From Pedobacter sp. Leaf176 (GTDB taxonomy: Bacteria > Bacteroidota > Bacteroidia > Sphingobacteriales > Sphingobacteriaceae), in assembly GCF_001424305.1 (NCBI RefSeq), contig NZ_LMPD01000001.1:1172513-1236512 (forward strand): a stretch of 64,000 bases of DNA. Reading direction: 5' to 3'. The translations under genes were made by a program, and so were the position numbers. Each line of letters opens with the position of its first letter. Within the stretch, counting starts at the first letter, position 1. The notes below the pieces were generated by a model, which ran no database searches, was not told where the DNA came from, and was given only the letters and a program-made list of their open reading frames with translations. Positions 27,763 through 38,059 of the stretch are shown one piece after another.

Positions 27763-29379
27763 ATGCAGTTCGAAATGTTAAAAGATAAGTCGTCAATTAT
27801 CAAGGTGATTGGTGTTGGTGGCGGTGGCGGCAACGCAGTAAACCATATGTACCTTTCAGGTATAACTGGTGTAGATTTTATTATTTGTAATACAGATGCC
27901 CAGGCTTTGGAATCCAGCCCTATACCAAACAAGGTACAATTAGGCGCTAGTTTGACCGAAGGTATGGGTGCAGGGTCTATTCCTGAAGTTGGAAAAAACT
28001 CGGCTATAGAAAACATAGATGATATTAAATCCATGCTTGGCAGTACAACCAAGATGTTGTTTATTACAGCTGGAATGGGTGGTGGAACTGGTACCGGTGC
28101 TAGTCCGATTATTGCAAAAGCAGCTAAAGAACTCGATATTTTAACTGTGGCCATTATAACTACGCCATTCTCTTTTGAAGGCAAACGACGTAGGTTGCAG
28201 GCTGATGAGGGTATGGAGGAGCTTAAAAAATATGTGGATTCATACCTGGTTATTTCCAACGACCGCTTGCGCGAAATCTTCGGAAATTTAACTTTGGGTT
28301 CTGCATTTGGCCAGGCTGACGATATTTTAACTACTGCTGCAAAAGGAATCGCTGAAATTATTACCGTTCCCGGTTATATAAACGTAGATTTTAAGGATGT
28401 ACGAACGGTAATGAAAGATAGTGGCGTGGCCATAATGGGTAGCTTTGCTGCCGATGGCGAAGAACGTGCTTTAACAGCTGTTGAAGGTGCTTTAGCATCG
28501 CCGCTTTTAAAAGATAATGAAATTGAAGGCGCGCGTTACATCTTATTAAACATTAGTTCGGGTTTACGTGAAGTAACGATGGATGAAGTTTCTGTTATTA
28601 CAGATTACATTCAGGAAAAAGCCGGTTTATCTGCTGATTTAATCTGGGGTAATTGTACAGATGAGTCTTTGGAAGATAAATTATCGGTAACCATTATTGC
28701 GACCGGTTTCCAGACTTCAGAAGAGCGTGTTCACGAAGAAAAAAACAAAAAGAAAATATCTTTATTAACGCCTGAAGAGGCTCCTTTGGTTCGTCCTATA
28801 GAGCCTGTAAATTCTTTTATTCAACCTAAAGCAGCTCCATCTTACGAGCCGGTTTTAAAAGCAAAAGAAGAAGCGCCGCAGGCAGATTTGTTTGGCGGAA
28901 TGTTTAGCAAAGCTGAAACACCTAAATACCAGGAGCCCGAGAATGATGTTATTCGCCATACTTTAATAGAGGAAGAACCTCAGGTAGAATCACCTGCAGA
29001 CACAGGTTTTGAATTCGAGGTTAAACTCGCTGAAACGGAATATGTTTTTGAAACGCCGGTTGCTGAAATATCATCGGCTCCTGAACCTCAAATGCCTGTT
29101 GATTTAGATGATAATCAAAATGACGAATCTGTTGAGGAACAGTTAAAAAAATCCAGAGAGCGTATTATGCGACTAAAAGATTTAAGCATGAAGCTCCGCA
29201 CAACAAATGGATTACAGGAATTGGAAAATGAGCCAGCTTATAAACGCAAGCAAATGCAGTTGCAGCAGGTACAGCATTCTTCTGAATCGCAGGTTAGTCG
29301 CTTTACATTGAGTAACGACCAAGACGGAGGTACGGAAATCAGACCGAACAATTCTTTTCTCCACGATAATGTTGACTAG
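27763..29379 (+). CDS. ftsZ: cell division protein FtsZ
   Basis: Tubulin-like GTPase forming the Z ring, 538 residues from ATG 27763. Motifs: IKVIGVGGGGGNAVNHM, NTDAQAL, the tubulin signature MGGGTGTGAS (about 105) and the T7 region NVDFKDVRTVM. After about residue 315 a long, acidic, disordered linker (near 200 residues) leads to the conserved Bacteroidota C-terminal peptide NSFLHDNVD. A GTG at 27676 keeps the frame open and would add 29 residues, but those are read from the DnaA-box-like sites; ATG 27763 fits other FtsZ N termini. A terminator at 29401-29428 closes the cluster. Confidence 0.97.
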   Translation: MQFEMLKDKSSIIKVIGVGGGGGNAVNHMYLSGITGVDFIICNTDAQALESSPIPNKVQLGASLTEGMGAGSIPEVGKNSAIENIDDIKSMLGSTTKMLFITAGMGGGTGTGASPIIAKAAKELDILTVAIITTPFSFEGKRRRLQADEGMEELKKYVDSYLVISNDRLREIFGNLTLGSAFGQADDILTTAAKGIAEIITVPGYINVDFKDVRTVMKDSGVAIMGSFAADGEERALTAVEGALASPLLKDNEIEGARYILLNISSGLREVTMDEVSVITDYIQEKAGLSADLIWGNCTDESLEDKLSVTIIATGFQTSEERVHEEKNKKKISLLTPEEAPLVRPIEPVNSFIQPKAAPSYEPVLKAKEEAPQADLFGGMFSKAETPKYQEPENDVIRHTLIEEEPQVESPADTGFEFEVKLAETEYVFETPVAEISSAPEPQMPVDLDDNQNDESVEEQLKKSRERIMRLKDLSMKLRTTNGLQELENEPAYKRKQMQLQQVQHSSESQVSRFTLSNDQDGGTEIRPNNSFLHDNVD

Positions 29380-29400
29380 TATAAACCAAATATAATTAGA

Positions 29401-29428
29401 AAGCCCTCGATACATCGAGGGCTTTTTT
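29401..29428 (+). terminator. rho-independent terminator after ftsZ
   Basis: Stem AGCCCTCGA / TCGAGGGCT around a short TACA loop, followed by a T6 tract. Marks the end of the dcw transcript. Confidence 0.88.
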
Positions 29429-29543
29429 GGCATAAAATTAGATTGTAAAATCGAGTAATTGACGAGCGAGGATTAACCCTGTTGATTTTAAGCCTAATAA
29501 ACCGTAAATTCGCAACAATTTCAGTACAATAAAATACATTACA

Positions 29544-30785
29544 TTGGATATATTTGATAAAATAGCAAAGCACATGGGCCCTCTTGGTCAACACCAGAAA
29601 TGGTCTCATGGGTATTTCTCGTTCCCAAAATTAGAAGGAGAAATTGCACCACACATGCAATTTAAAGGAAAAGAGCATTTAGTTTGGAGTTTAAATAACT
29701 ATTTAGGCTTAGCTAATCATCCAGAGGTTAGAAAAGCCGATGCGGATGCAGCTGCAGAATTTGGTATGGCTTACCCAATGGGCGCCAGGATGATGAGTGG
29801 TAACTCAAAATACCATGAACAGCTGGAGCAGGAATTAGCCGAATTTGTCGGCAAGCCAGATGCTTTCTTGTTAAACTATGGTTATCAAGGGATGGTTTCC
29901 ATTATTGATACACTGGTTGATAGAAATGATGTTATTGTTTACGATGCAGAATCTCATGCTTGCATTATTGATGGCCTGCGTTTACACATGGGTAAAAGAT
30001 TCGTTTATCAGCACAATGATATCGGTAGCGCCAGAAAACAGTTAGAGCGTGCAACCAAACTTACAAATGAATCTGGCGGAGGCATTCTTTTAATTACCGA
30101 AGGCGTTTTTGGTATGAGCGGAGCGCAAGGTAAATTGAAAGAAATCGTCGATTTGAAGAAAGATTTCAACTTCCGTATTCTTGTTGATGATGCACATGGT
30201 TTTGGTACAATGGGCAAAACCGGCGCAGGAACACATGAAGCTCAGGATTGTATTGAAGGAATTGATGTGTACTTTGGTACATTTGCCAAATCAATGGCCG
30301 GAATTGGTGCTTTCGTCGCATCAACAGAAGAAATTACCAACTTTTTGCGGTATAATATGCGCTCCCAAACATTCGCGAAGGCTTTACCTATGCCGATGGT
30401 TAAGGGGTTATTGAAAAGACTGGAATTATTAAAAAGTCAGCCGGAATTGAAAGATAGACTTTGGGAAATTGCGACAACCTTGCAAAAAGGTTTACGTGAG
30501 CGTGGTTTCGACCTTGGTGTAACCAATTCAGTTGTGACCCCAGTTTTCTTAAAAGGTGAATTAACCGACGCAACTGCAATTACATTCGACTTGAGAGAGA
30601 ACTATAGTATTTTCTGTTCCATTGTAGTATACCCGGTAATTCCAAAAGGAATGATTGAATTGCGTTTAATTCCTACTGCAGTTCATACATTGGAAGATGT
30701 ACAACGCACTTTAGATGCTTTTAGTGAAGTTTCTGAAAAACTGGAAAACGGTTACTATAAAGAAAATCAATTTGCTACAGTATAA
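29544..30785 (+). CDS. PLP-dependent alpha-oxoamine synthase family enzyme (KBL/SPT-like)
   Basis: Fold-type I PLP enzyme that condenses an amino acid with an acyl-CoA, 413 residues. Visible: LVWSLNNYLGLANHPEVRKA, YPMGARMMSGNSKYHEQLE, DAESHACIIDGLRL, VDDAHGFGTMGKTGAGTHE and the PLP Lys in GTFAKSMAGIGAF (Lys249). The family covers 2-amino-3-ketobutyrate CoA ligase, serine palmitoyltransferase and related enzymes; sphingolipid synthesis is plausible in this phylum but this sequence is not a close match to known Sphingobacterium serine palmitoyltransferase as I recall it. Start is a TTG at 29544; the next ATG (residue 11) would cut into a conserved N terminus. Terminator follows at 30803-30835. 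Confidence 0.88.
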   Translation: MDIFDKIAKHMGPLGQHQKWSHGYFSFPKLEGEIAPHMQFKGKEHLVWSLNNYLGLANHPEVRKADADAAAEFGMAYPMGARMMSGNSKYHEQLEQELAEFVGKPDAFLLNYGYQGMVSIIDTLVDRNDVIVYDAESHACIIDGLRLHMGKRFVYQHNDIGSARKQLERATKLTNESGGGILLITEGVFGMSGAQGKLKEIVDLKKDFNFRILVDDAHGFGTMGKTGAGTHEAQDCIEGIDVYFGTFAKSMAGIGAFVASTEEITNFLRYNMRSQTFAKALPMPMVKGLLKRLELLKSQPELKDRLWEIATTLQKGLRERGFDLGVTNSVVTPVFLKGELTDATAITFDLRENYSIFCSIVVYPVIPKGMIELRLIPTAVHTLEDVQRTLDAFSEVSEKLENGYYKENQFATV

Positions 30786-30802
30786 GCAAAAAATAACGTT
30801 TG

Positions 30803-30835
30803 AAAGCCCTTTAACGTTGTTTTAAAGGGCTTTTT
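30803..30835 (+). terminator. rho-independent terminator after the oxoamine synthase gene
   Basis: Stem AAAGCCCTTTAA / TTAAAGGGCTTT around a short CGTTGTT loop, with a T-tract. Confidence 0.88.
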
Positions 30836-30974
30836 AATTTTTGTTATTTTTTTATTCTATTGATTTATAGTGGTTTAGCGATATTTCTTGTATGGTAAAT
30901 GTTTATAAACTCTTAATATGTGGAAAAAAAGCATTTTAAGCGCTGTTTTTTATACCCTTAAAAGTTTTTTTTAT

Positions 30975-31001
30975 TGTTTAAACGCATTAAATTAGATTTA
31001 C
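30975..31001 (+). promoter_or_regulatory. possible promoter of the histone H1-like gene
   Basis: TTG at 30975-30977, 16 bp, then TAGATTTA at 30994-31001, one base off TAnnTTTG. About 43 bp before the ATG, with an ACAGGAG ribosome-binding-like element between. Confidence 0.4.
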
Positions 31002-31043
31002 ATTAAAAAACTAAAAACCTAAAATTTACAGGAGCAATTAAAA

Positions 31044-31220
31044 ATGAAAAAATTCGAAGAAGTTAAGAGTTTGGTAGCAGCTTTGGAAGCTGACGCAGAC
31101 AAGTTTTATAACAAAGGAAACAGTGCAGCAGGCACTCGCGTACGTAAAGGCATGCAGGATTTAAAAAATTTAGCGCAAGCAATTCGTTTAGAAGTACAAG
31201 ACACGAAAAATAAAGCTTAA
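31044..31220 (+). CDS. histone H1-like (Hc1-type) small DNA-binding protein
   Basis: 58-residue protein, short enough to be missed by gene finders. It begins KKFEEVKSLVAALEADADKF and continues with GNSAAGTRVRKGMQDLKNLAQ, ending DTKNKA. The pattern (FEEVKSLV, then a helix with TRVRKGMQDLK) matches the N-terminal domain of Hc1-type histone-like proteins, of which Bacteroidota carry one or more copies; the Lys/Ala-rich C-terminal tail of chlamydial Hc1 is missing. Expected to bind the nucleoid. It is isolated between two terminators, with a good ribosome-binding site, so it is probably highly expressed from its own promoter. Confidence 0.88.
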   Translation: MKKFEEVKSLVAALEADADKFYNKGNSAAGTRVRKGMQDLKNLAQAIRLEVQDTKNKA

Positions 31221-31245
31221 GCGATAAAAATATGATAAAAAAAAT

Positions 31246-31274
31246 GCCTTCATTTAATGAAGGCTTTTTTTTTT
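31246..31274 (+). terminator. terminator after the histone H1-like gene
   Basis: Perfect stem GCCTTCATT / AATGAAGGC with one T between and a run of ten T. In minus-strand reading an A-rich flank also gives T residues, so it may serve the convergent lipoprotein gene. Confidence 0.9.
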
Positions 31275-31275
31275 A

Positions 31276-31563
31276 TCATATAAATTTATAGTCATCTCCT
31301 CGTTCTGATTTGATGAATTTCATAAGCTTTCCCTGATAAAAGTAGAAAAATGAGTAGGGCTCAGGGCGCGGTATCCAGGTGTTCGTAATGGTTCTGTAAA
31401 TCTTAGTCCCATCCCCGTTGGAAGATACCAACTCCGCCTTTTTGTTGGATTCTTTGAAACTTTTTTCCGTCATTCCAATTTCAAACTTTGGCTCGTAATA
31501 GGAAATGGGCTTGCAGCCCACGGCCGCAATCGCCAGCAGGCAGATAACTACCAGTTTTTTCAT
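31276..31563 (-). CDS. small outer-membrane-type lipoprotein
   Basis: 95-residue lipoprotein of unknown function from ATG 31563. The signal KKLVVICLLAIAAVGC gives the lipidated Cys17. The mature part has FEIGMTEKSFKESNKKAELV, close in style to the SmpA/OmlA (BamE-like) beta-alpha motif GMTxxxV, then YRTITNTWIPRPEPYSFFYF. A BamE-like small fold is possible but cannot be claimed. A further start at 31599 would put 12 extra residues before the signal peptide and is less likely. Convergent with the histone-like gene. Confidence 0.72.
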   Translation of the reverse strand: MKKLVVICLLAIAAVGCKPISYYEPKFEIGMTEKSFKESNKKAELVSSNGDGTKIYRTITNTWIPRPEPYSFFYFYQGKLMKFIKSERGDDYKFI

Positions 31564-31720
31564 ATATGTGTTTAATTTGTGTGTATTGAGAATACTCAAT
31601 AATAATGCCTACATTATCACTGTTAGGTTATGAAAACAAAAATTGATGTGGCGATGTAAGCCAATGAAAAGGGAATTAGTTAATTGAATTTATGCCGATG
31701 CTTTAAAATAAATATCCCGA

Positions 31721-31762
31721 TAAAAAGAAAGGGCTTCCGATTTGAATCTGAAAGCCCTTTTT
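31721..31762 (-). terminator. terminator after dapA
   Basis: GGGCTT / AAGCCC stem with inner GATT/AATC pairing, T-rich on the minus strand end. It follows the dapA stop at 31781 by about 20 bp and could act in both directions. Confidence 0.75.
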
Positions 31763-31780
31763 ATCTAAATAATACCTTTA

Positions 31781-32668
31781 CTAAGCCAATATGTTTAATT
31801 TATCTATTTCTTTAATAATTGCATTTTCCAATGCTGATGATGCTTTAATTAAAGGCAATCTCACTGTGTCGCCGCAAATATTTAAATACTTTAAAGCAGC
31901 TTTGATTCCAGCAGGGTTACCTTCAGCAAAAGCTAATCTGGTGAATTCCACTAAGCTTAGGTGTGCTGGTATAGCCGCTTTAAAAGCGCCTGTAGAGCAA
32001 AGCTTTACCATATCAGAGAACTGTTTCGGCAGGGCGTTTGCAACAACAGAAATGATGCCCGCAGCGCCTAGTGCCATCATTGGTAAAGTAATCGGGTCGT
32101 CCCCGGAAATTAACAGGAAATCTTCAGGTTTGTCACGCATGATCTGATTAAACTGATCAAAACTTCCCGATGCTTCTTTTGTTGCAATGATGTTTTTAAA
32201 ATCATGTGCAAGTCTACAGGTCGTTTCAGGAGTCATATTACTCATTGTACGTCCCGGAACATTGTATAAAATCAAATCCAAAGGAGAAACTTCAGCCAAA
32301 TGTTTATAGTGCTGGTAAATGCCTTCTTGGGTAGGCTTGTTGTAATAAGGACTTACGGATAAAATTGCGCTGTAACCAGTTGGATCGAAAGATTTGATGT
32401 CGTCCGCGACACCAAGTGTATTGTTGCCGCCAATTCCGGCCACTAATGGTAATCTATTATCATTAATTTCAGCAGTGTAGGCCCACACCTTCTTCTTCTC
32501 ATCCTTGGTCATTGTGGCTGTTTCACCGGTTGTACCTAATGAAACGAGATAATCTATCCCTCCATCTACCAGATGATTAATCAAGTTTTTTAAACCATTA
32601 TAATCAACTGATCCATCTGTGTTAAAAGGTGTAACTAAAGCCACACCAGTACCCTGAAATTTGTTCAT
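31781..32668 (-). CDS. dapA: 4-hydroxy-tetrahydrodipicolinate synthase
   Basis: Class I aldolase condensing pyruvate with aspartate semialdehyde in lysine and diaminopimelate synthesis, 295 residues from ATG 32668. Motifs: GTGVALVTPFNTDGSVD, SLGTTGETATM, the Tyr in LILYNVPGRTMSN and the Schiff-base Lys in IIATKEASGSFDQ. It supplies the meso-DAP used by the MurE of this window. A longer frame to 32704 reads into the flanking repeat and is not supported. Its upstream region is the repeat at 32691-32720. Confidence 0.96.
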   Translation of the reverse strand: MNKFQGTGVALVTPFNTDGSVDYNGLKNLINHLVDGGIDYLVSLGTTGETATMTKDEKKKVWAYTAEINDNRLPLVAGIGGNNTLGVADDIKSFDPTGYSAILSVSPYYNKPTQEGIYQHYKHLAEVSPLDLILYNVPGRTMSNMTPETTCRLAHDFKNIIATKEASGSFDQFNQIMRDKPEDFLLISGDDPITLPMMALGAAGIISVVANALPKQFSDMVKLCSTGAFKAAIPAHLSLVEFTRLAFAEGNPAGIKAALKYLNICGDTVRLPLIKASSALENAIIKEIDKLNILA

Positions 32669-32690
32669 TATGTTAATTATTGTTTTTTTT

Positions 32691-32720
32691 AACCACGAAG
32701 GCACAAAGACACTAAAGCGA
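32691..32720. repeat. left inverted copy of the ACCACGAAGGCACAAAG repeat
   Basis: AACCACGAAGGCACAAAG followed by ACACTAAAGCGA. Reverse complement of the CTTTGTG...TGCCTTTGTGGTT parts at 33171-33183 and 33249-33260 on the other side of the GxxExxY pseudogene. Confidence 0.75.
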
Positions 32721-32731
32721 TTTATTTAAAA

Positions 32732-33105
32732 TTAAAAATATCCATTTATTACTCTTTTTATTCCGTCTTTTATTTTTGCAACGTTAAAGTTTATTAGTAA
32801 TCCAAGTCTGCAATTGGATAATTTTAAATATGTAATTGTTTGTGCTAAATGCACGTCGTTAAACATATTAACAGACTTAATTTCTACAATAACTTTCTGT
32901 TCTACTAAAAGATCTATTCTATATCCACAAGCTAGTTTAATGCCCCTATAAACTACTGGTAGCTTACCTGGGCATCAACCTGTAGCCCTGCATTTTTCAG
33001 TTCGTATACTAAACAGGCTTCATATGTTGATTCTAACAGTCCTGGGCCCAATTCAATGTGAACCTGATAAGCAGCATGTAAAATTAATTTTGCAATTTCA
33101 TTCAT
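32732..33105 (-). pseudogene. GxxExxY family protein, single-base frameshift
   Basis: GxxExxY proteins (PDDEXK_3-like, about 125 residues) are of uncertain function with a nuclease-like fold. From ATG 33105 the frame reads NEIAKLILHAAYQVHIELGP, then GLLESTYEACLVYELKNAGL with the name-giving GxxExxY, and VDAQVS, then hits TAG. Shifting by one base near 32960-32965 restores [40 protein letters not shown] (the nuclease-like D...ExK pattern RIDLLV..VEIKS) and the end [16 protein letters not shown]...INGYF. The simplest reading is loss of one C (AGC-CTA to AGC-TA). A sequencing error is possible. Repeats flank the gene on both sides. Confidence 0.88.
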
Positions 33106-33128
33106 CCCTTAAAATTTAAATAGTTTAA

Positions 33129-35284
<2,156 letters not shown>

Positions 35285-35434
35285 TTAGAGAAAATAGTTC
35301 TTTTTTGCCACAAATAAATCAGGTCCACATCTTTTTCTAAAGAGAATTGGTGCGACGAGGTTCAGTTTTACCAATTTAAAAATACGTAAAACCTTATCTG
35401 TTTTTATGGTGTTGAAAATATAAAGGAACGTGAT

Positions 35435-35821
35435 ATGGAAAATACAACTACCAGAAAAAATATTAAAAATGAATTGTTAATTGAAGGTTTAAAAGCGGCT
35501 GGTTCCGCAATTGGCATCCATTCGGGAAGAGGTGCGATTAAGAAAACCGTTTCCAAAAACTTCAGCATAATTAATAGTTTAATGGATGCAGCCTTTACCC
35601 GGCAGGGGCATTCCAATCATAATTTGAAAAAAACAATTGAACTTGGCAGTCTGGGTATTATCGCACTGTATAATATTTTGAAAGGTGTAAAGCGGAAGCG
35701 TAGAACCTTATTAGCCGAGGGCATATTTTTATCGGTGGCATTAGGTGCAGTGCTTATCGGATCAAATGTTAAAACCAAAACAAAACGAACACGGTTTTTA
35801 CCACAAGCTAAGCCAAATTAA
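35435..35821 (+). CDS. hypothetical membrane protein
   Basis: 128-residue protein of unknown function. A polar N-terminal half (ENTTTRKNIKNELLIEGLKA, SGRGAIKKTVSKNF) is followed by two hydrophobic helices (ELGSLGIIALYNIL and AEGIFLSVALGAVLIGS) and a basic tail (KTKTKRTRF). No signal peptide. It is convergent with the ACP phosphodiesterase-like gene and their 3' ends overlap by 14 bp. A ribosome-binding AAGGAACG lies before the ATG. Coding is likely from the clean frame and composition. Confidence 0.65.
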   Translation: MENTTTRKNIKNELLIEGLKAAGSAIGIHSGRGAIKKTVSKNFSIINSLMDAAFTRQGHSNHNLKKTIELGSLGIIALYNILKGVKRKRRTLLAEGIFLSVALGAVLIGSNVKTKTKRTRFLPQAKPN

Positions 35822-36497
35822 TTTGGCCTAGCTTGTCGTCAATGTCTTTGAAAATGGTAATAAAATCTTTTTCTAATACCTCTTTGAAAAGCGTAAGCTG
35901 GTAAGTGAGCTGGTTAATTTGTCCTTCATTTAATGTCTCAGGCCATAGGCGCATGCAAATCCGGTTTAGCGCATAGCTGATGTTTTCGAGTTTCTGGTAA
36001 CTGAGTAAATATTTGCTGCTGATGAATTGATCGAGAAATTTAAAGAAAACTTCAGGGTTTTTAAGTTTGCAATGCTCCAGAAAATCACCTAACGACTCTT
36101 TTTTTACAGATGTTAAGTTATCATAAAACTGGTGAACCTGAATTAAGTTATGTTCGATAAGTAAATGATCTAACAATAATTCAAGGCCGATGTGTGCTAA
36201 AAATGACGGCCTTACGGGCGTGTGTTCCACAACCGGAATAATTAAGTGTTTGAGTTCTGTTGTCTTTTCTAAAAAGAATTCGGAAGAATGGAAAAATAAA
36301 TCGACTGCCAAATGTCTTTTCCAACCTTCGAGCAACGCTTCTTCATCAGGATTTCCTAAAAAAAGAAACTCGTTTTTTTGCGGATACAGGTTGGATTCTT
36401 TCGAGGCATTTTTTACTAAATCAGGTAATACAACGCCCATTACAACATTTGCATTGGTATTTAACCTGTCGAAATAAAAATGAGAAAGGAAGTTCAT
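35808..36497 (-). CDS. ACP phosphodiesterase-like (AcpH family) protein
   Basis: 229 residues from ATG 36497. The start NFLSHFYFDRLNTNANVVMG corresponds to the MNFLAHxYLS...GxxxGDFVK start of AcpH-type proteins, which remove 4'-phosphopantetheine from acyl carrier protein; here the text continues VVLPDLVKNASK. Further marks are RHLAVDLFFHSSEFF (His/Asp of the metal-binding HD-like core) and LLLDHLLIEH. The Bacteroidota members are not tested, so the reaction is inference. A longer frame to 36554 would add 19 residues without support. Confidence 0.72.
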   Translation of the reverse strand: MNFLSHFYFDRLNTNANVVMGVVLPDLVKNASKESNLYPQKNEFLFLGNPDEEALLEGWKRHLAVDLFFHSSEFFLEKTTELKHLIIPVVEHTPVRPSFLAHIGLELLLDHLLIEHNLIQVHQFYDNLTSVKKESLGDFLEHCKLKNPEVFFKFLDQFISSKYLLSYQKLENISYALNRICMRLWPETLNEGQINQLTYQLTLFKEVLEKDFITIFKDIDDKLGQINLA

Positions 36498-36626
36498 GCC
36501 GTAAATATAGTTTTTAAAAGGTAGTGATTCCGCTTGTCTGATTATCTTAACCACAAGATAACAATTCGTACGTTAAACTGATTTTTTGCTTGCTGCAATT
36601 CGTTTTCAGCTTTAGACTCAAAAAAC

Positions 36627-36634
36627 TATCTTTG
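36627..36634 (+). promoter_or_regulatory. -7 box TATCTTTG of tyrS
   Basis: Exact TAnnTTTG match, 18 bp before the tyrS ATG at 36653. Confidence 0.55.
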
Positions 36635-36652
36635 CGCAATTAATTTTATACC

Positions 36653-37939
36653 ATGACAAATTTTGTTGAAGAGTTGCGTTGGCGGGGCATGTTGCACGAT
36701 ATTATGCCGAATACTGAAGATAAGTTAAACGAGGGTATGACCTCAGGTTATATCGGTTTTGACCCAACTGCAGATTCGTTACATGTTGGCCATTTAACTC
36801 AAATTATGACTTTGATTCATTTCCAGAATGCTGGTCATAAACCATTTGCTTTGGTTGGCGGTGCAACGGGCATGGTTGGCGATCCTTCAGGTAAATCAGA
36901 TGAACGTAACCTCCAGACACCGGAAATGGTTGAACATAACCTGGCAGGAATGAAACGCCAGCTTGCGAAATTTTTAAAGTTTGAAGATGAAGGCAATGGA
37001 GCGGTTATGGTTAACAACGCAGATTGGTTTAAAAACATGAACTTTTTAGACTTTATCCGCGATGTAGGTAAACACATCACCGTTAATTATATGATGGCCA
37101 AAGACAGCGTTAAAAAACGTTTGGAAGGCGATACAGGCATGTCTTTTACAGAATTCTGTTACCAGTTGGTTCAAGGCTACGATTTCTACTACTTATGGAA
37201 AAATAAAAACTGCCTGGTTCAGATGGGCGGTTCAGATCAATGGGGTAATATTGTAACGGGAACAGAATTAATAAGAAGAAAGGATAGTGGAACGGCATAT
37301 GCAATTACCACTCAATTAATAAAAAAAGCAGATGGAACTAAGTTTGGTAAAACGGAAAGCGGTGCCATTTGGTTAGATCCTCTAAAAACTTCCCCATACA
37401 AATTTTACCAGTTCTGGTTAAACGCATCAGATGACGATGTGAAAAAATGGATTCGTATTTTTACATTGAAAACCCAATCGGATATCGAAGCTTTAGAAGC
37501 AGAACATGATGCTGCGCCACATTTGAGGATTTTACAAAAAGCGCTGGCTGAAGATATCACCGTTAAAACGCATTCTGCTGAAGCACTCGAAACAGCAATT
37601 AAAACTTCTGAATTTTTGTTTGGCAATGGATCTCTTGAATTTTTAAAAAGCCTTTCTGATAATCAGGTTTTGGAAATGTTTGAAGGTATTCCACAATTTA
37701 GAATTTTGAAATCAGAACTTGCTAGTGGAATTGATGCTGCAACCTTATTGGCTGAAAAAACTGCTGTGTTCCCTTCGAAAGGTGAAACTAAGAAATTAAT
37801 TCAGGGTGGTGGCGTTTCTGTAAATAAAGAAAAACTTGCCGATGCCAACCAGATTTTTAGTTCAGAAAAACTGATTAACGAAAAGTTTATTGTCGTTCAA
37901 AAAGGGAAGAAAAATTATTTCTTGCTGATCGCGGAATAG
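36653..37939 (+). CDS. tyrS: tyrosyl-tRNA synthetase
   Basis: Class I aminoacyl-tRNA synthetase, 428 residues. The HIGH-like motif is [10 protein letters not shown], the Tyr-binding region is [15 protein letters not shown] and [13 protein letters not shown], the KMSKS-like motif is KFGKTES, and a C-terminal S4-like RNA-binding domain ([18 protein letters not shown]) closes it. Length and order are those of bacterial TyrRS type 1. Own -7 box just upstream. Confidence 0.97.
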   Translation: MTNFVEELRWRGMLHDIMPNTEDKLNEGMTSGYIGFDPTADSLHVGHLTQIMTLIHFQNAGHKPFALVGGATGMVGDPSGKSDERNLQTPEMVEHNLAGMKRQLAKFLKFEDEGNGAVMVNNADWFKNMNFLDFIRDVGKHITVNYMMAKDSVKKRLEGDTGMSFTEFCYQLVQGYDFYYLWKNKNCLVQMGGSDQWGNIVTGTELIRRKDSGTAYAITTQLIKKADGTKFGKTESGAIWLDPLKTSPYKFYQFWLNASDDDVKKWIRIFTLKTQSDIEALEAEHDAAPHLRILQKALAEDITVKTHSAEALETAIKTSEFLFGNGSLEFLKSLSDNQVLEMFEGIPQFRILKSELASGIDAATLLAEKTAVFPSKGETKKLIQGGGVSVNKEKLADANQIFSSEKLINEKFIVVQKGKKNYFLLIAE

Positions 37940-37976
37940 GAATCAATTAGTTAAGTCTCATTCAATATTTTATTTA

Positions 37977-38009
37977 GAAAAAAGGTGCCTCCTTTTTACC
38001 GGAGACACC
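37977..38009 (-). terminator. terminator after susD
   Basis: On the minus strand GGTGTCTCC, 8-nt loop, GGAGGCACC (one mismatch) then T6. It ends the susCD transcript about 50 bp after the susD stop. Confidence 0.8.
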
Positions 38010-38059
38010 CAACTAATCCAAATTTAACGTCTTTAATATATTTTAGAATGGCTATCAAT

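Noticed and set aside
27753..28259. Minus-strand 168-codon frame
   Set aside because: Antisense to the conserved GTPase domain of ftsZ.
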